From the NCBI GenBank assembly GCA_030142905.1, contig JASJOG010000066.1, forward strand, positions 1,364,001-1,428,000: a stretch of DNA of 64,000 nucleotides. The letters are read 5' to 3'. Source of the stretch: Heliopora coerulea. Taxonomy: Eukaryota > Cnidaria > Anthozoa > Scleralcyonacea > Helioporidae. How positions within the stretch are numbered: the stretch's first letter is position 1; every line of letters begins with the position of its first letter. Shown piece by piece: positions 46,946 through 58,296 of the stretch. Both the position numbers and the translations under genes were made by a program. Under the pieces are notes generated by a model, which searched no databases, was not told the DNA's origin, and worked only from the letters and a program-made list of their open reading frames with translations.

Positions 46946-48585
46946 GTGGTGCTCAAAAGTTTGTGAACCCATGAGCATAAACATTGTTTTCAGGCTTGAA
47001 ATGATTACAACGTGATTGAATCAAGAAATAATACAACATAAAAACAGTGTTTTATTTATCTTGAGTAAATTTGAAGCACCTGGATGAGAAACATGTCAGG
47101 TTCAGCAAATAAAATCATAAGAAACAAAATATGTAGGAAGAAAAAGTAAGTGAACCCTGTTACTTAGTAGGTTCTCCTTTGGTCGCAATAACTGCAACAA
47201 GACGCTTTTTGTAGTCAGTTATCGATCGTTGACATAGATCGGGAGAAAGTTTTGCCCACTCTTCGTCATAAAAGGTCCGTAATTCTTTCAGGTTGGAGGG
47301 CTTTCTTGCATGGAGAGCACGCTTCAGGTCAAACCAAAGCATCTCGATGGGATTGAGATCAGGGCTCTGGCTAGACCATTCCAACGCCTTAAAGCTTTTT
47401 TTTTGTCAACTAGTCCTGAGTAGATTTGCTGGTATGCTTAGGGTCGTTGACCTGTTGTAGGATCCAGCCACGCCCAAGTCTCAGATCACGAACTGATGGG
47501 GGAACATTGTCTCCCAATATCTTCTGGTAGTCATTTGAATTTATAGTTCCCTCAATGTGTACAAGTTTTCCAGTTCCTGAGGCAGCAAAACACCCCCACA
47601 CCATAATATTTCCCCTACCATGTTTTACTGTGGGTGAAAGGCTCTTCTCTTCAAAGGCTGTTTGGGGTTTTCGCCAAACATAGCGCCCCTCATTGTGACT
47701 AAAGAGCTCAATTTTCGTTTCATTTGTCCACAAAACTTTCTTCCATTGGTTGAATGTCCGGTCTAGGTGGGTATTTGCAAACTTCAACCTTGCTTCACGA
47801 TGCTTGGTTTCTAAGAGCGGCTTTTTCCTTACAGCCTTGACATGCAGACCAACCTGGTTCAGTGTCCTCGGTCTTGTTGACCTGTGAACATGAATGTCAT
47901 CACTGGCCAACCTACTTTGGAGTTCCCTAGATATCACTCTGGGGTTCTTAGACACCTCTACAACTAGCTATAGAGCTGTTCGGCTTGAAATTTTGCGCGG
48001 TCGGCCACTTCGTGGCTACGTTGTTGTTGTCTTAAAGTACCTCAATCCATAAACAATCCGACGTACGGTTGAAACAATAACGTCGAACCGCTGAGCAATC
48101 TTCTTGCAGCTTTCTTTGGACTTATGGGCGATAATAATCTTCTCTCAGCTTCTCTGACAGCTCCTTAGACCGTGGCACTTCAAAACTCGCGTGATGTTGA
48201 TGCTGCACAGCACGCTATATCAATCGGAATAGAGTACATCGTACAAAGCCAATTGTATATGTACATACTCTCCAAAACGATATCTCAGATGACTTATGTT
48301 TGTTGTAAACACCAACGGCATGTGGAACAGGTGTGCCAACTGAACGTCCGTGGTTATGTTATGTTGCTACTGCTACAGTTCACCTATTTTTACACCCTCA
48401 GTTTTTACTTTTTGACAATTTTCTACTCTAATATGAATAAGGCTTCAAAACGGTGCTATAGATTAACATATATTTTTGGGATACATACTTTTTTCTATCA
48501 ATTTTTAATTGGAATCACAAATAGCTTGATAACATTTTTCATATTGTTTTTAATCCCAGAGTTTACAAACTTTTGAGCACCACTG
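46946..48585 (-). mobile_element. Tc1-type DNA transposon, inactive (1.64 kb)
   Basis: The terminal repeats GTGGTGCTCAAAAGTTTGTG (left, from 46946) and its complement at the right (ending CACCACTG at 48585) are typical of Tc1 elements. TA follows the right end at 48586. The left end appears to have lost CA (TA-GTGG instead of TA-CAGTGG). A broken transposase gene fills the interior on the minus strand. Confidence 0.9.
47160..48178 (-). pseudogene. Tc1 transposase pseudogene
   Basis: Minus-strand fragments give the helix-turn-helix region (EVPRSKELSEKLR, ~48180-48130), SKNPRV-SRELQ, then VLWTNETKIELF, KHGRGNIMVWGCF and QQVNDPKHTSK (47410-47955), and in another frame SPDLNPIEMLW (47160-47384). 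The usual start ATG is GTG (48176-48178), and frameshifts interrupt the N-terminal region and the 47384/47410 junction. Of the DDE triad, the first Asp is Asn (TNE instead of SDE) and the second is Val (QQVN instead of QQDN); only the Glu remains. It is therefore catalytically dead. Confidence 0.92.
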
Positions 48586-48587
48586 TA

Positions 48588-49667
48588 AGTCCGTGACAAA
48601 CTCTCATCAGCCCGTATTAATTTAAGAACGGAAACATTTGACTTTAGATTTCAGGGAAACACCTCATGATGTTTACATTTATAACTATGTATAAGCCAAG
48701 TACTCTAACGACAGCCGTCTTTCGTTGAAAACTGCATCCTAAACAGATTTGTTATTGCTTAGGTGAAACAATACAGCCTGCGATAGAGACACTTTTGAGT
48801 CAATCCTAACTTCAACTACTTAATCTCTCAAATAGACAGGCCAATAATATAATACAATATGAAACAATGAACCCAAGTTACAGGAAGGTTGAGTGTACTC
48901 TGCTGGAATATAATGCTTCGTTTAGCGAACATAAAAGAGCAAACAAACTATGCATGAAAGTAGTCCTTGTTAACACTGCGTAAATCAATAGCTGATTAAA
49001 TACAGTGTAGCACATCTTGTACTTCTTGAGTATTTTGGTCTGAAAACTAATGCCAATATTTAGACAGAATTAACAAACATATTTGGGAAACATGTCATCA
49101 CGCTTCGAAACGTGTTGTTAAGGGGACAGAGACGAATGCTTCTAAGCCTGTCCTGGCTTCAATTTTTCGAGAACAGAATGTTCAATTTTGTATTGGTAAA
49201 GTAGCTTAAGTGTCAGTGTAATTAAATTAATAGTAACTGCAATTAAAGTGTAAAGTTAATTTGTAAAACAATCAATTTTGTACTTTGTAATTTTGAAAAC
49301 TGTCATATAGAACAAATAATTTTTTGTGAGAACAATTGAAGTAGTTTAACACAAACGATGCAATCTGATTGGCTATGCCACTCGATATTTGCTTATTGAT
49401 AAGTAATCAAGAAGAGCGTGGTGAAGCAACAATGTCTAGCTTTTTGGCCAAGCACATTGCTTATACCCAGTTGTTCTCAATAAATTTAAGAAAATAACCC
49501 ACATCTATGAATTTCTATTAAACCTATCAGATTATTTGTTCCCACTTTCTATGAGGTCATGGTTGGCTCTGAATTCGTCCGTTTTAACTGTCATCTTAGA
49601 AAAATAATAAAAAATTATCTGAGAACAATTGAGTTCACGACGTAATGTTTGACTAGAAAAAACAATA
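48588..49667. other. intergenic, no gene recognised
   Basis: AT-rich with no supported coding sequence or defined repeat. Confidence 0.4.
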
Positions 49668-49669
49668 TA

Positions 49670-50231
49670 CAGGGTGTCCCAAAAAAATGTATACACACTT
49701 TGAATGATTATAACTCACTACAACAAACTTTCTTTCGAATGCCACGCATTCGTGAGCAATTTGGAGATGAGGAGTTTTTTTCCAGCAAGATGGAGCACCT
49801 CCCCACTACCATCGTGATATGAGAGCCTATCTTACGAAAATCTGCCGAACAGATGGATTGGGCGAAGATATAGTATTGAATTCCCCCCACGTTCACCAGA
49901 CCTCACGCCTGTGGACTTTTTTATGGAGATACGTCAAAGATAAGGTTTGTAGCACAAAACCTGTAACAATGAATGAGTTGAGAGCAGCAATTGAAAGAAA
50001 ATGCATCCAAATACCAAATGAAATGATCATAATTCGTAATGTTTGCAATTCCATCTGTCCGCGTTACCAGCAGTGCCTGGACCAGAACGGTCATCAGTTC
50101 GAACACCTGCGATAACTCAAAAAATTCTACACTTGTCTTCTTTAACTTGGGTTATAAAACTTAGATATGTCTTGATAAACATTGTATTTATAATCATTCA
50201 AAGTGTGTATACATTTTTTTGGGGCACCCTG
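49670..50231 (+). mobile_element. deleted mariner/IS630-type element with transposase C-terminal remnant
   Basis: Terminal inverted repeats start CAGGGTGTCCC at the left and CAGGGTGCCCC (complement of the right end), with one mismatch in about 44 bp. TA dinucleotides flank both ends (49668-49669, 50232-50233). Inside is only the 3' part of a transposase: FFFQQDGAPPHYHRD, then in a second frame EFPPRSPDLTPVDFF, then LWRYVKDK and the tail to a stop at 50115. Two frameshifts and loss of the first two thirds make it non-autonomous. Near-identical ends suggest fairly recent movement by a source in trans. Confidence 0.9.
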
Positions 50232-50233
50232 TA

Positions 50234-52661
50234 CATACACACAAGCAATTTCTACTTCTCCCGGTAACGTCCCTGATAACCAAACTAAATGAAATAAACG
50301 CATTCTTCTTACTTTTCTTTATTCTTCTTCCTGTCTATTGCATATTCGATTATTATGTTCGACTTGTTTAATTGACAGGTAAAATTTTTCATTTAAAAAC
50401 CTGAAATGCGACTCATTGCACTTTCCTAATTTAAGGAAAGAAAAATTGAACGGTTGAGAATTAACTTACACCAGGTTTTTCTTCGCAGTTTTTAGATCAT
50501 TAAGGATTATTTTCCCAATGATGTAGCGAATGAATTTTTATTTAGGATTCTTATGTACCATATGCCGCCAACATTAATCTGTAATGAGTCGATGACGAAG
50601 TTTGGGTGCATGCCCTTACTTGATAATAGCTAGCACACTTGCCGATGTATAAAATGCTGTTACGGAATCATTCTTACTCAATGCTTTAAGCAAAAGCTCA
50701 ATGAAACTTGAGAAAACGAGTTTTCTGCCACCACCTGGCTATATTTGCAGTGATAAGGTAATGCCAAATTCTGTACAACAAATTAATAATAACTAAAAAT
50801 TACTATTGTGTAATATAAATAACGTGGATTAAGCACACAATAATGCGCTTTAAGTACACCATTATGTATGTCGGAGGCATGAATGTCGTTGAGCCTCGAG
50901 GTAAACCTGAAGGTTTCTAGATTCGACGTATCTAATGCGACAAATGGCTCAAATCCTCATTCAGAGAAGGTCGATATTAGAGGGAATTGGTGGCAAATAT
51001 CACATTTTGAGATTCTAATGCTAAGAGTGAAATAAAGTTTACGTTTTCCTAAATCGGCCTTGTAGGCGTTTCATTCACTTGGAACATTGCGGAATTTTTT
51101 TTTATTTATTTAAGAGGGCAGTTAATAAATAGGTCTGAAACAAACCCGTACTTGCCAGTGAATATTAAAGCCCAGCATAAAATTCGGAGTAAAGCATTAT
51201 AAAGTTTTAATCTTACTTTTCGTTCTATACACTACATCTTGATTTAGAGATAATAAATTTGTAAGCATTATCTCAGATGATGTTCCAATGTCTACATCGA
51301 AACGTCAGATTATTACGTTAAGCAACAGACTTCACGCACTGGGCATGCTCGCTGGAACATCTCTTAAATTTGATGACATATGGAATCACATGAGTAACTT
51401 AAAATAATCTCGGGCTGTCAAGCAAGGAAAATATTTCAAATGCAAAGCTAACATGTTCCTTTCATCTTTCTTGGAATTGAAATTGTGTTTTTGCCTGCTT
51501 ATCCTCGTGCTTTGCGTACTTATCTTCCCACAAATAGCCGCCATGATATTCATCGAGTAAATCCCGAGCAGATCAACTATATTGTTTACAAGTTTATATG
51601 TATGAGCATTTTTTTATCCACAGTGAGCGGGATGAGAAAAATGAACATAACTTTTTCCCTGTCGCCCTAACCACTTCTCAAGAGAAAAGATAATTATCAG
51701 TAGATTTTACCGCATGCCCCTGGCATCGGCAACGTACGTACGCGATAAAGGCGCTTTCAAGTAGAAAAAAATGTTGGCGATCATTCAACACGTTCTTCTT
51801 GACGGCGACATGATCCAGGCAGAGCATATCTTATTTAAATCCTTACAGTTTAAAAAAAGAATAGGTGAATAAATAGTTTCAAGTTACTGGTTCAAATTTC
51901 ATGTTAATTACTCTGATGATGTTGCGAGCTGCAACGAAACCTTAGTCATTAAATATGTTTTATAATTCGATCGATTTTGTGTTTTGAATATGTCTTTCAT
52001 TCGAATTATTTGATGGACATTTATCTTCATTATAAAATTACGTTTCCCGCCTGGTATTTCAACCGCCAAAATTTCACGCAGTAGTCTCACAGAACCTTGT
52101 GATTAACTACCTTAACCCTTTACTGAATAGTTTTCAGGAATTCTTCTCTTGACAGGTGAAAACATCTGGTGCTAGCCAGAGTAAAATTAACAAGTTGGCA
52201 AATGGCAACAGTGCCAATTAAAGAGTGGTAGGGCAAGTACCCCCGGGACAATTTTGAAGTGAGATCGTGTCCCAGTGGGACCTTCTCTGTCAACATATGG
52301 ACGAATAAGTTCTTCAAATCAACCTTCAAAAAGTTCATTTCTCCTCTCCCCTCTCACATCTTAATCAAATCAATCTTGTACTCTGAAGTGTGCATACGTA
52401 TTTGTGCGTGGATGTTTGTTGTACTGTTATAACCGGCAACGATCGCCCTGGACAAGTTTCTGTTAGATTTTAGTTCATTTTCATTAGGACCATACTTAGT
52501 ATTTGAGAAGAAAATAGATAGTTTCAGCTTTCACTTATGCCCGAGCGGAATTTACCAGTTTCAAACGTCGTACGGTAAAATCAATTGGTTAGGAGATGTT
52601 TTTGAAATAAAGACGAGATATAACCATTAAACTTTATCATCTTGTTTTATCAACCCAATAA
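50234..52661. other. intergenic, no firm gene
   Basis: 50600-50870 resembles 43840-44210. A very hydrophobic short frame at 51451-51558 (MFLSSFLEL then a Leu/Cys/Val core, 35 codons) could be a signal peptide or membrane exon but has no partner. Nothing else was recognised. Confidence 0.4.
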
Positions 52662-53033
52662 ATGGAAACACGGTATAGTATTGGAGAAATTGAAAAATCC
52701 AACACTGTGAGATTACCAATGAAGTTTAGCAAAAAGTCTTCAAACATGAGCTCCCATCAAAAACGTCTCAAATTATCAGAAAAAAGCCACCTAGGAGGCA
52801 AACACGAGTTTAGGCCTGCAAGTGGATCACGAGTATTCGAGAAAAATGTTATAACAATGTTGAAATATGTTCTGTCACTTAAAGGCCGAACTCGCCTATT
52901 GCTCCACGGATCAGACACGCTTAACCGGACTCCCCTGCCCAATGCAGACATTAACGGAATAACTATGGATCAATTAACTGCACACGTAGTACTTTGGTTG
53001 TCAGTACATGTATCTGCTGAACAGGGAGTCTGA
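52662..53033 (+). pseudogene. small orphan ORF truncated by transposon insertion
   Basis: An ATG-led frame of 123 codons, basic and without recognised domains. Its last codons lie inside the inserted element: the target duplication CTGAACAG (53017-53024) encodes part of AEQ, and the element supplies GGA GTC TGA, ending the frame. After the element's other end, the second CTGAACAG (55462-55469) continues in frame for 15 more codons to TAA at 55515-55517. This suggests the original ORF encoded about 136 aa and was cut by the insertion. Whether it was expressed is unknown. Confidence 0.5.
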
Positions 53034-53349
53034 ATAATTGTCGTGGATTGTGGGTCGTGGATCGTGAATGAGAAGTCGTGGGTCGTAAAATACGTTAAAA
53101 TTGTATTTTTTTCCCACCTGTATAGTACGACTGTATTTGCTTAATAAAACTCCAGCACTAACGATAACCTCTGCGCAGAGCAAAGTTTGAATTTTAAAGC
53201 GCCTAAATTCATATTTACACTTAACGGTAGCTTCCAGGCGTTTATGAAACGACAAAGCAAGCAAAATCACGGTTCCCTTGAGTATTTCCATGGCTTTCAC
53301 TCCATATTAAACAAATTCAGCTTATTAAACATAGTTCGCCAATACGGTC

Positions 53350-54279
53350 AAGTGGAACCTCTAATAGCGGACGCCTCTACGCAAAATGGAAGCTGAAGTC
53401 GAGAACGGAATTTTTTCTATTATTATTTTCTATAATAAACTCCTCTGTACAGTGAGCACCTCCAAACAACGGACAACGGACAACGGACACTTCTTCCTGC
53501 TCCCAGTGTTATAAAATCACCATAAACAATCTCTGTACAGCGGAACACCTCTAAACAACGGACTAGGAACTGTGGGGGACTAAAGTTCCTTAGCTACCAT
53601 AATTAATGATGAACAATATGATAAACAAGTGTGAGAACTTCAAAACAGAAAGTAGGTTTTGACATGTGACGTATAACTCTTGGCTGTAAACAAGTCAAGC
53701 GCAGCCTGCGGTGCAGACGCTTGTACATTGTCTGCACCGCAGGCTAGCCAAGTATGGCAATGAGCTGCTAAAATTACGTTGTAAAACGAGCTGTTTCTTG
53801 TGAATTATTGTGGAAACTAGATTCTGAGGAGAATTATCCACGATAAGACAACTTAACGGACCTTTTTTTCCAACTCCAAGTATTGTTAAATCCTCATAAA
53901 AAGACTTCTACACAGTTGATACACCCATGCAGTAGACACTTTTCCATGTGCTGTCTTTTAATCCAGAACCCTTATAAACAACCTAATAACGCACAAATGT
54001 GGCCTTCCAACGCTTGATGGAAGTATCATAAATGTTTGTCAAGCCCCAAGTGCTGTCGATGATTTAAGGATATACGTATGACGTAGATCCTTATATATAT
54101 ACGTCGGATGACGACGTTGATTCACGAATCTTCTTGCAAATTAGATCAACTCGTTCAGAATGTTACACAAAAGAGCATCAAAGACTACTTTACAACAGCA
54201 AACGTTTGACGTGGACACCTCCGTACAGCGGACACTTGTATTGATCTTGTAAAGTGTCCGCTAAGTAGAGGTTCCACTG
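53350..54279. mobile_element. pogo/Tigger-like MITE nested in the foldback element
   Basis: The terminal repeats AGTGGAACCTCTAATAGCGG (left) and the complement of CCGCTAAGTAGAGGTTCCAC (right) face each other; the right end is followed by TA (54280-54281). Inside, motifs of the type CTCTGTACAGCGGACACCT and AACAACGGAC recur, near 53450, 53535, 53910 and 54215. No transposase. Confidence 0.7.
53703..53745. repeat. 16-bp perfect GC-rich hairpin
   Basis: AGCCTGCGGTGCAGAC (53703-53718) and its exact complement (53730-53745) surround an 11-nt loop, inside the nested MITE. It is strikingly GC-rich for this window. Confidence 0.95.
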
Positions 54280-55517
54280 TAGTTCGCGGCATAAACAATC
54301 GCTTCACTTTTTAAAGATGCTTGGAAAATCATCTAAATGATAACCAAACAGTTTTTAAAAGAGAAGAACTCACGTATAATTTCACGAAACCATGTGATTG
54401 TCGATTGTAAGACAGTATTCTCCTGATTCGAAACCTTCGAGTCCACTCCGCCATGGTAGTATGATACCTTGTCTGCCGCATAATCACAGACACCTCATGA
54501 GAAAACGGCCTAAGGAGATTATGTTTCTATGGCGACGATTTAAGAGACAGTAAATTATCCTAAATATCACTAATAATAATCCCAAAATGACGTGAGCACT
54601 CGTGCAACTGGTAACGGATTTATTGCGAAAGTGATTATACATTTTTACCCACCGCATCCACGCCTAACACACCATAACTGTTTGAAAACGCTGCAACATT
54701 AAAGTGAATTTAAAATCATGTGGTCATGATGTCGTTGCACATTTCACTGCCGGAAATTCGACGAAGTTTTGATGAATGTTCAATTTGTTGATACCTACAA
54801 GCTACAGTCATTATGATATTTAGGGGGACATGCATCTCCGACAACTTTCTAGCCACTTTCCTATCCCTTTCAGGGGGTTTTAAATCATTCTTATAAAAGG
54901 GTATTGTCCTAAGGCCATTTTCCAGTGGGGTGTCTGTAATTTGGCGGCAGAAAAGGTATCTTTTTACCAAACTGTAGTGGACTCGAAAGTTTCGAAGCAG
55001 AAGACATTGATAATGCTGTCTTACAATCGACAATCACATGGTTTCATGATATTATGCGTGAGTTCTTCCGTTTATAAAACTGGTTGGTCATCAGTTAGTT
55101 GATTCTGCGAGCATCTTTAAGAAGTGAAGCAATTATTTACGCCACCAACTATTGGCGAACAATGTTTAATAACCTGATGCGGTCAATGTAAATGTAGACT
55201 GAAATTCTACTTCAGAAAACTTGATTTTGCTTGTTTTGTCGCTTCGTGAACGTCTGGAAGCTACTGTTAAGGTTAAACGTAAATTTAAGCACTTAAAAGT
55301 TCAAAATTTGCTGTACGCAAAGGGTATCCATAATGCTCGAGTTTCATTCAGCAAATTCCACCTTGTACCATACGGATGAAAAAAAAATAATACGATTTTA
55401 ACGTATTTTACGACCCACTGCTTTACCCACGATCCAGGACCCACGACAATTATTCAGACTCCTGAACAGGCGACGAAATCGACTTCTCATATTTATTTGT
55501 TGATAGAAAATGTATAA

Positions 55518-56131
55518 AGTGCAATGATTAAAGTTTCTTAGGACCAGAAGTCCAATATGGCCATGATTTATTTACTTTATAGGAATGAACGGAGTAAATA
55601 TTCAAACAATGCGAAGTTTGGAACGATTTGTCGGAACAAGAATCGCACCTACAATGTGATTGGCTTAATCGCTCTCAAGTTTCATTATCCAGTCGCCCCC
55701 TTTCAAAGCAGGAAGGTTAATCAACCCAAAATGATGCTATTTAATACGCCACAAAATATTTGTCTGGAACAGTAATTAGTAGGTTACGTTACAGAAAGCA
55801 TTTAGATTCCGATTTGATGTGCAGTTAAAGTAGGTGAATCCTAGGAAGATAGTTCGACTATTTGTTAGAAACCATTGACAATTGGTACCTATGTATTCTG
55901 ATTGTGCCAAAGTTTGACCAACCAACTTTAATTTCATGATTGTCCAATAAAGCTTTATCAGTTTCCTAGCAACAATCACGGATAAGTAAACAGTTTATGG
56001 TTTGAAGCTATGACTGTATTCACTAAGTTCTTCGGCGTGGTTGAATTCATTTCGCTATTCTTGTTACGAAGAAGAAATTAACGCTATATTGTAAGTGTGG
56101 TGGTGCTGGTCATTTAATTTTACAACAAATA
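55518..56131. other. intergenic, no gene recognised
   Basis: Flank of the gene at 56132; only short chance frames. Confidence 0.4.
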
Positions 56132-56674
56132 ATGGAAGAGAATCGGATGACAAAGACTGTTGAAAGTGGAAGGCAACACTGGAAGGACAATGTTTACAAT
56201 TTGAATATTGAAGCTCTCCATTTAAAGAACAGGAATCGATTAATAAGAACGTTTCTTCCAGATATCGAGCAGGCCCGTGCACGCTTAGGTTACGTTTACC
56301 GAGTCACTCCTTTTAATTACAATCTAGAACACTTCAAGACGGTTGAAATCCGACAAAGGCCAGCTCGTTATACACGACCTCTCCACGACTCGAAAGTAGT
56401 GATGAAAATAGGGCACAAGGCAGCCAATGAAATCGAACCACGGCCATTGTGGGCTATCAAGCCTCTGCAATTCGGGAAAGCTTTTGTCAATCCCAACGAA
56501 GAATATACTGTTTTCACACGATTCTATCCCTGGCGGTTCAGGGAAGTGGAGAAGAGCAGAGATCGTTTAATAAACGGCAGGACACATGGGGTTATAAACA
56601 GCGGAGGGCCAATGATTAAGAAATATGGTGATCGAAGTGCGTTTGAGAGAATACGAAATGTTCGAACGAGTTGA
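56132..56674 (+). CDS. unrecognised basic protein, single exon
   Basis: The protein has 180 aa from the ATG at 56132. It is basic and rich in Arg, Asn and aromatic residues, with blocks such as YVYRVTPFNYN (~54-64), PRPLWAIKPLQFGKAFVNP and FTRFYPWRFREVEKSRDR. It has no signal peptide, membrane segment or known fold signature. The even amino-acid composition, ATG start and absence of low complexity argue that it is a real gene rather than chance. It stands alone; the nearest neighbours are an inverted-repeat element and a LINE fragment. The function is unknown. Conserved Trp/Phe/Pro short motifs in a basic protein are reminiscent of axonemal or sperm structural proteins, but this is only an impression. 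Confidence 0.6.
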   Translation: MEENRMTKTVESGRQHWKDNVYNLNIEALHLKNRNRLIRTFLPDIEQARARLGYVYRVTPFNYNLEHFKTVEIRQRPARYTRPLHDSKVVMKIGHKAANEIEPRPLWAIKPLQFGKAFVNPNEEYTVFTRFYPWRFREVEKSRDRLINGRTHGVINSGGPMIKKYGDRSAFERIRNVRTS

Positions 56675-56929
56675 TTCATGAAGAGATTTCTATCTTTCGT
56701 ACAACAATAGAAATTTTATAGTTCGAATGACGGTCTTTGAATATGTCTCATTAGGCATGTTTCAATGATCCTATTTGAGGTATCTAAGGGAGCAAAAAGA
56801 AGTAGGTTGTGACTGAAGTAATGTATCTGTTCCTGAGCACAACCTATTTACTTATGCCCCTTAGATGCAAGCAATAGAGGCAATGAATCACCTAGAACTA
56901 GTCAACAACCAAGTAAATGTAATAAAAAT
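56675..56929. other. 3' flank of 56132 gene
   Basis: No gene; probable 3' UTR followed by the edge of a LINE remnant. Confidence 0.4.
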
Positions 56930-57745
56930 AATAAAGCGAGGGGATTTAAAAAGGCGCATCTCAATATAAGAAGTTTTTTAAAAAATATAAACCAATTTAG
57001 GATATACCGTATGTGCATAGCCAACAATTTGATATAAAAAGTATCAACAAAGCTTGGTTCGATAGTACCCTAGCTGAGCATAAAGTGAATATTGATGGTT
57101 ATGAATTAATACGTAAAGACAGAAATCGAAATTGTGTTGGAATTGCTATATTTGTTTGTAGCTCCATTAATTTCAAAGCTATATTAGATTTAATGCCAAT
57201 GAATTTGGAGATAATTATAGTTGAAGTTTTAAAACCAAGAACCAAGTCGTTCTTGATTAATACTTGGTATCGACCTCCAGATGCGCCTCTTGAGGTCTTG
57301 ATTAAAGCTGTATTTATATGCAAAATAAGAAAAGGAGGATATCTAGAAAGTATTTCCAACATTCTTAAAGATGCAAATAATCAGACATATAACTAGCGTA
57401 ATAATAACTTTGACTATCCCTTAGATAAGCCAAAAACAAATCTTCTTAAAAAAGTATTAGGATTCAGATACTAAAACGTGGAACAAGTTACGAAGATCTT
57501 TTAAAACTAGCAACATCTCCCGATTAAGGGCTGTTTAGGACTCTTCTCAGGAACAAATGGACACATGGACAAATATTAAGTTTATAAATGTTTGTAAAGT
57601 AATATTGATAATGTGTGCATAGTTAATGTAACCTTTATTGTTGCTGTATTATAGTTTTATTTTATTAAGTTAATGTTAATATTTTTAAACAGCCTGAAGG
57701 ACTACCGCATTTTTAAATAAGGTTAAATTAAATTAAATTAATGTG
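56930..57745 (+). mobile_element. CR1-type LINE remnant with internal deletion
   Basis: The frame at 57013-57396 encodes the start of an APE endonuclease domain (SINKAWFDSTLAEHKVNIDG, VGIAIFV, INTWYRPPDAPLEVL). Upstream, GDLKRRISI with stops corresponds to the usual H-x-N-x-R-S-L lead. The sequence then jumps to a 3' terminal part (WNKLRRSF near 57480) and ends in an (ATTAA)n tail at 57725-57742. The reverse transcriptase is missing, so it is dead. It is a different copy from the intact LINE at 2.2-5.9 kb. Confidence 0.82.
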
Positions 57746-58232
57746 AACGCCGGAGGATTATAGTGCACAGGGTCAGCTTCAGTTTAATCTCCTACGTTAG
57801 TTCAACACTTTACAACTTTATTACCATCAACATTTCGGTGCCTGCTGGAGTTTTTCCTCGGCTGAATAAAATTGTCTAGCGTTACCGAGAACGAAAGATA
57901 GACCGCATTCACAATGGTTACAGGTTTAAATATTCTTTTACCTGCATCTTAATTAGCCTTATTGGCTTCGTCCTTATGTTTGCAATTAAAAAGAATCTTT
58001 GAGTCAAAACAAGACCAGTGAAGTTATTTAAGACGCACATAAAAGAATATTTAAACTGGCGTTCATTATGAATACGGTCACCCTACGGAATAAAATGTTT
58101 AATTATACCTAATAATATAATTATACTTTTACACATAATGGTTTGTTGTCTCTTGTTATCTTAGGACACACCCTCGAAGCCTTAAATCTTTTACTTGATT
58201 AACCTGCATGATCACACACACACACACACACG

Positions 58233-58296
<64 letters not shown>

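Larger units (their letters stand above)
53025..55461. mobile_element. long-inverted-repeat (foldback-like) element, 2.4 kb, with nested insertion
   Basis: The ends are GGAGTCTGAATAATTGTCG and its complement. The 8-bp duplication CTGAACAG is exact (53017-53024 / 55462-55469). The arms are ~520 bp: right arm 54900-55461; left arm 53025-53349 plus 54282-54530, interrupted by the element at 53350-54279. Shared arm blocks include TCGTAAAATACGTTAAAAT, TTCGCCAATA and CCATGTGATTGTCGATTGTA. The unique centre (~54530-54900) holds part of a 105-codon minus-strand frame (54716-55033) without recognised domain. The superfamily is unclear; an 8-bp duplication allows hAT or similar. Confidence 0.85.

Noticed and set aside
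54716..55033. 105-aa minus-strand frame in the foldback element
   Set aside because: Part of it lies in the inverted-repeat arm, and the matching left arm has stops; no domain recognised. Kept only as a note under the element.
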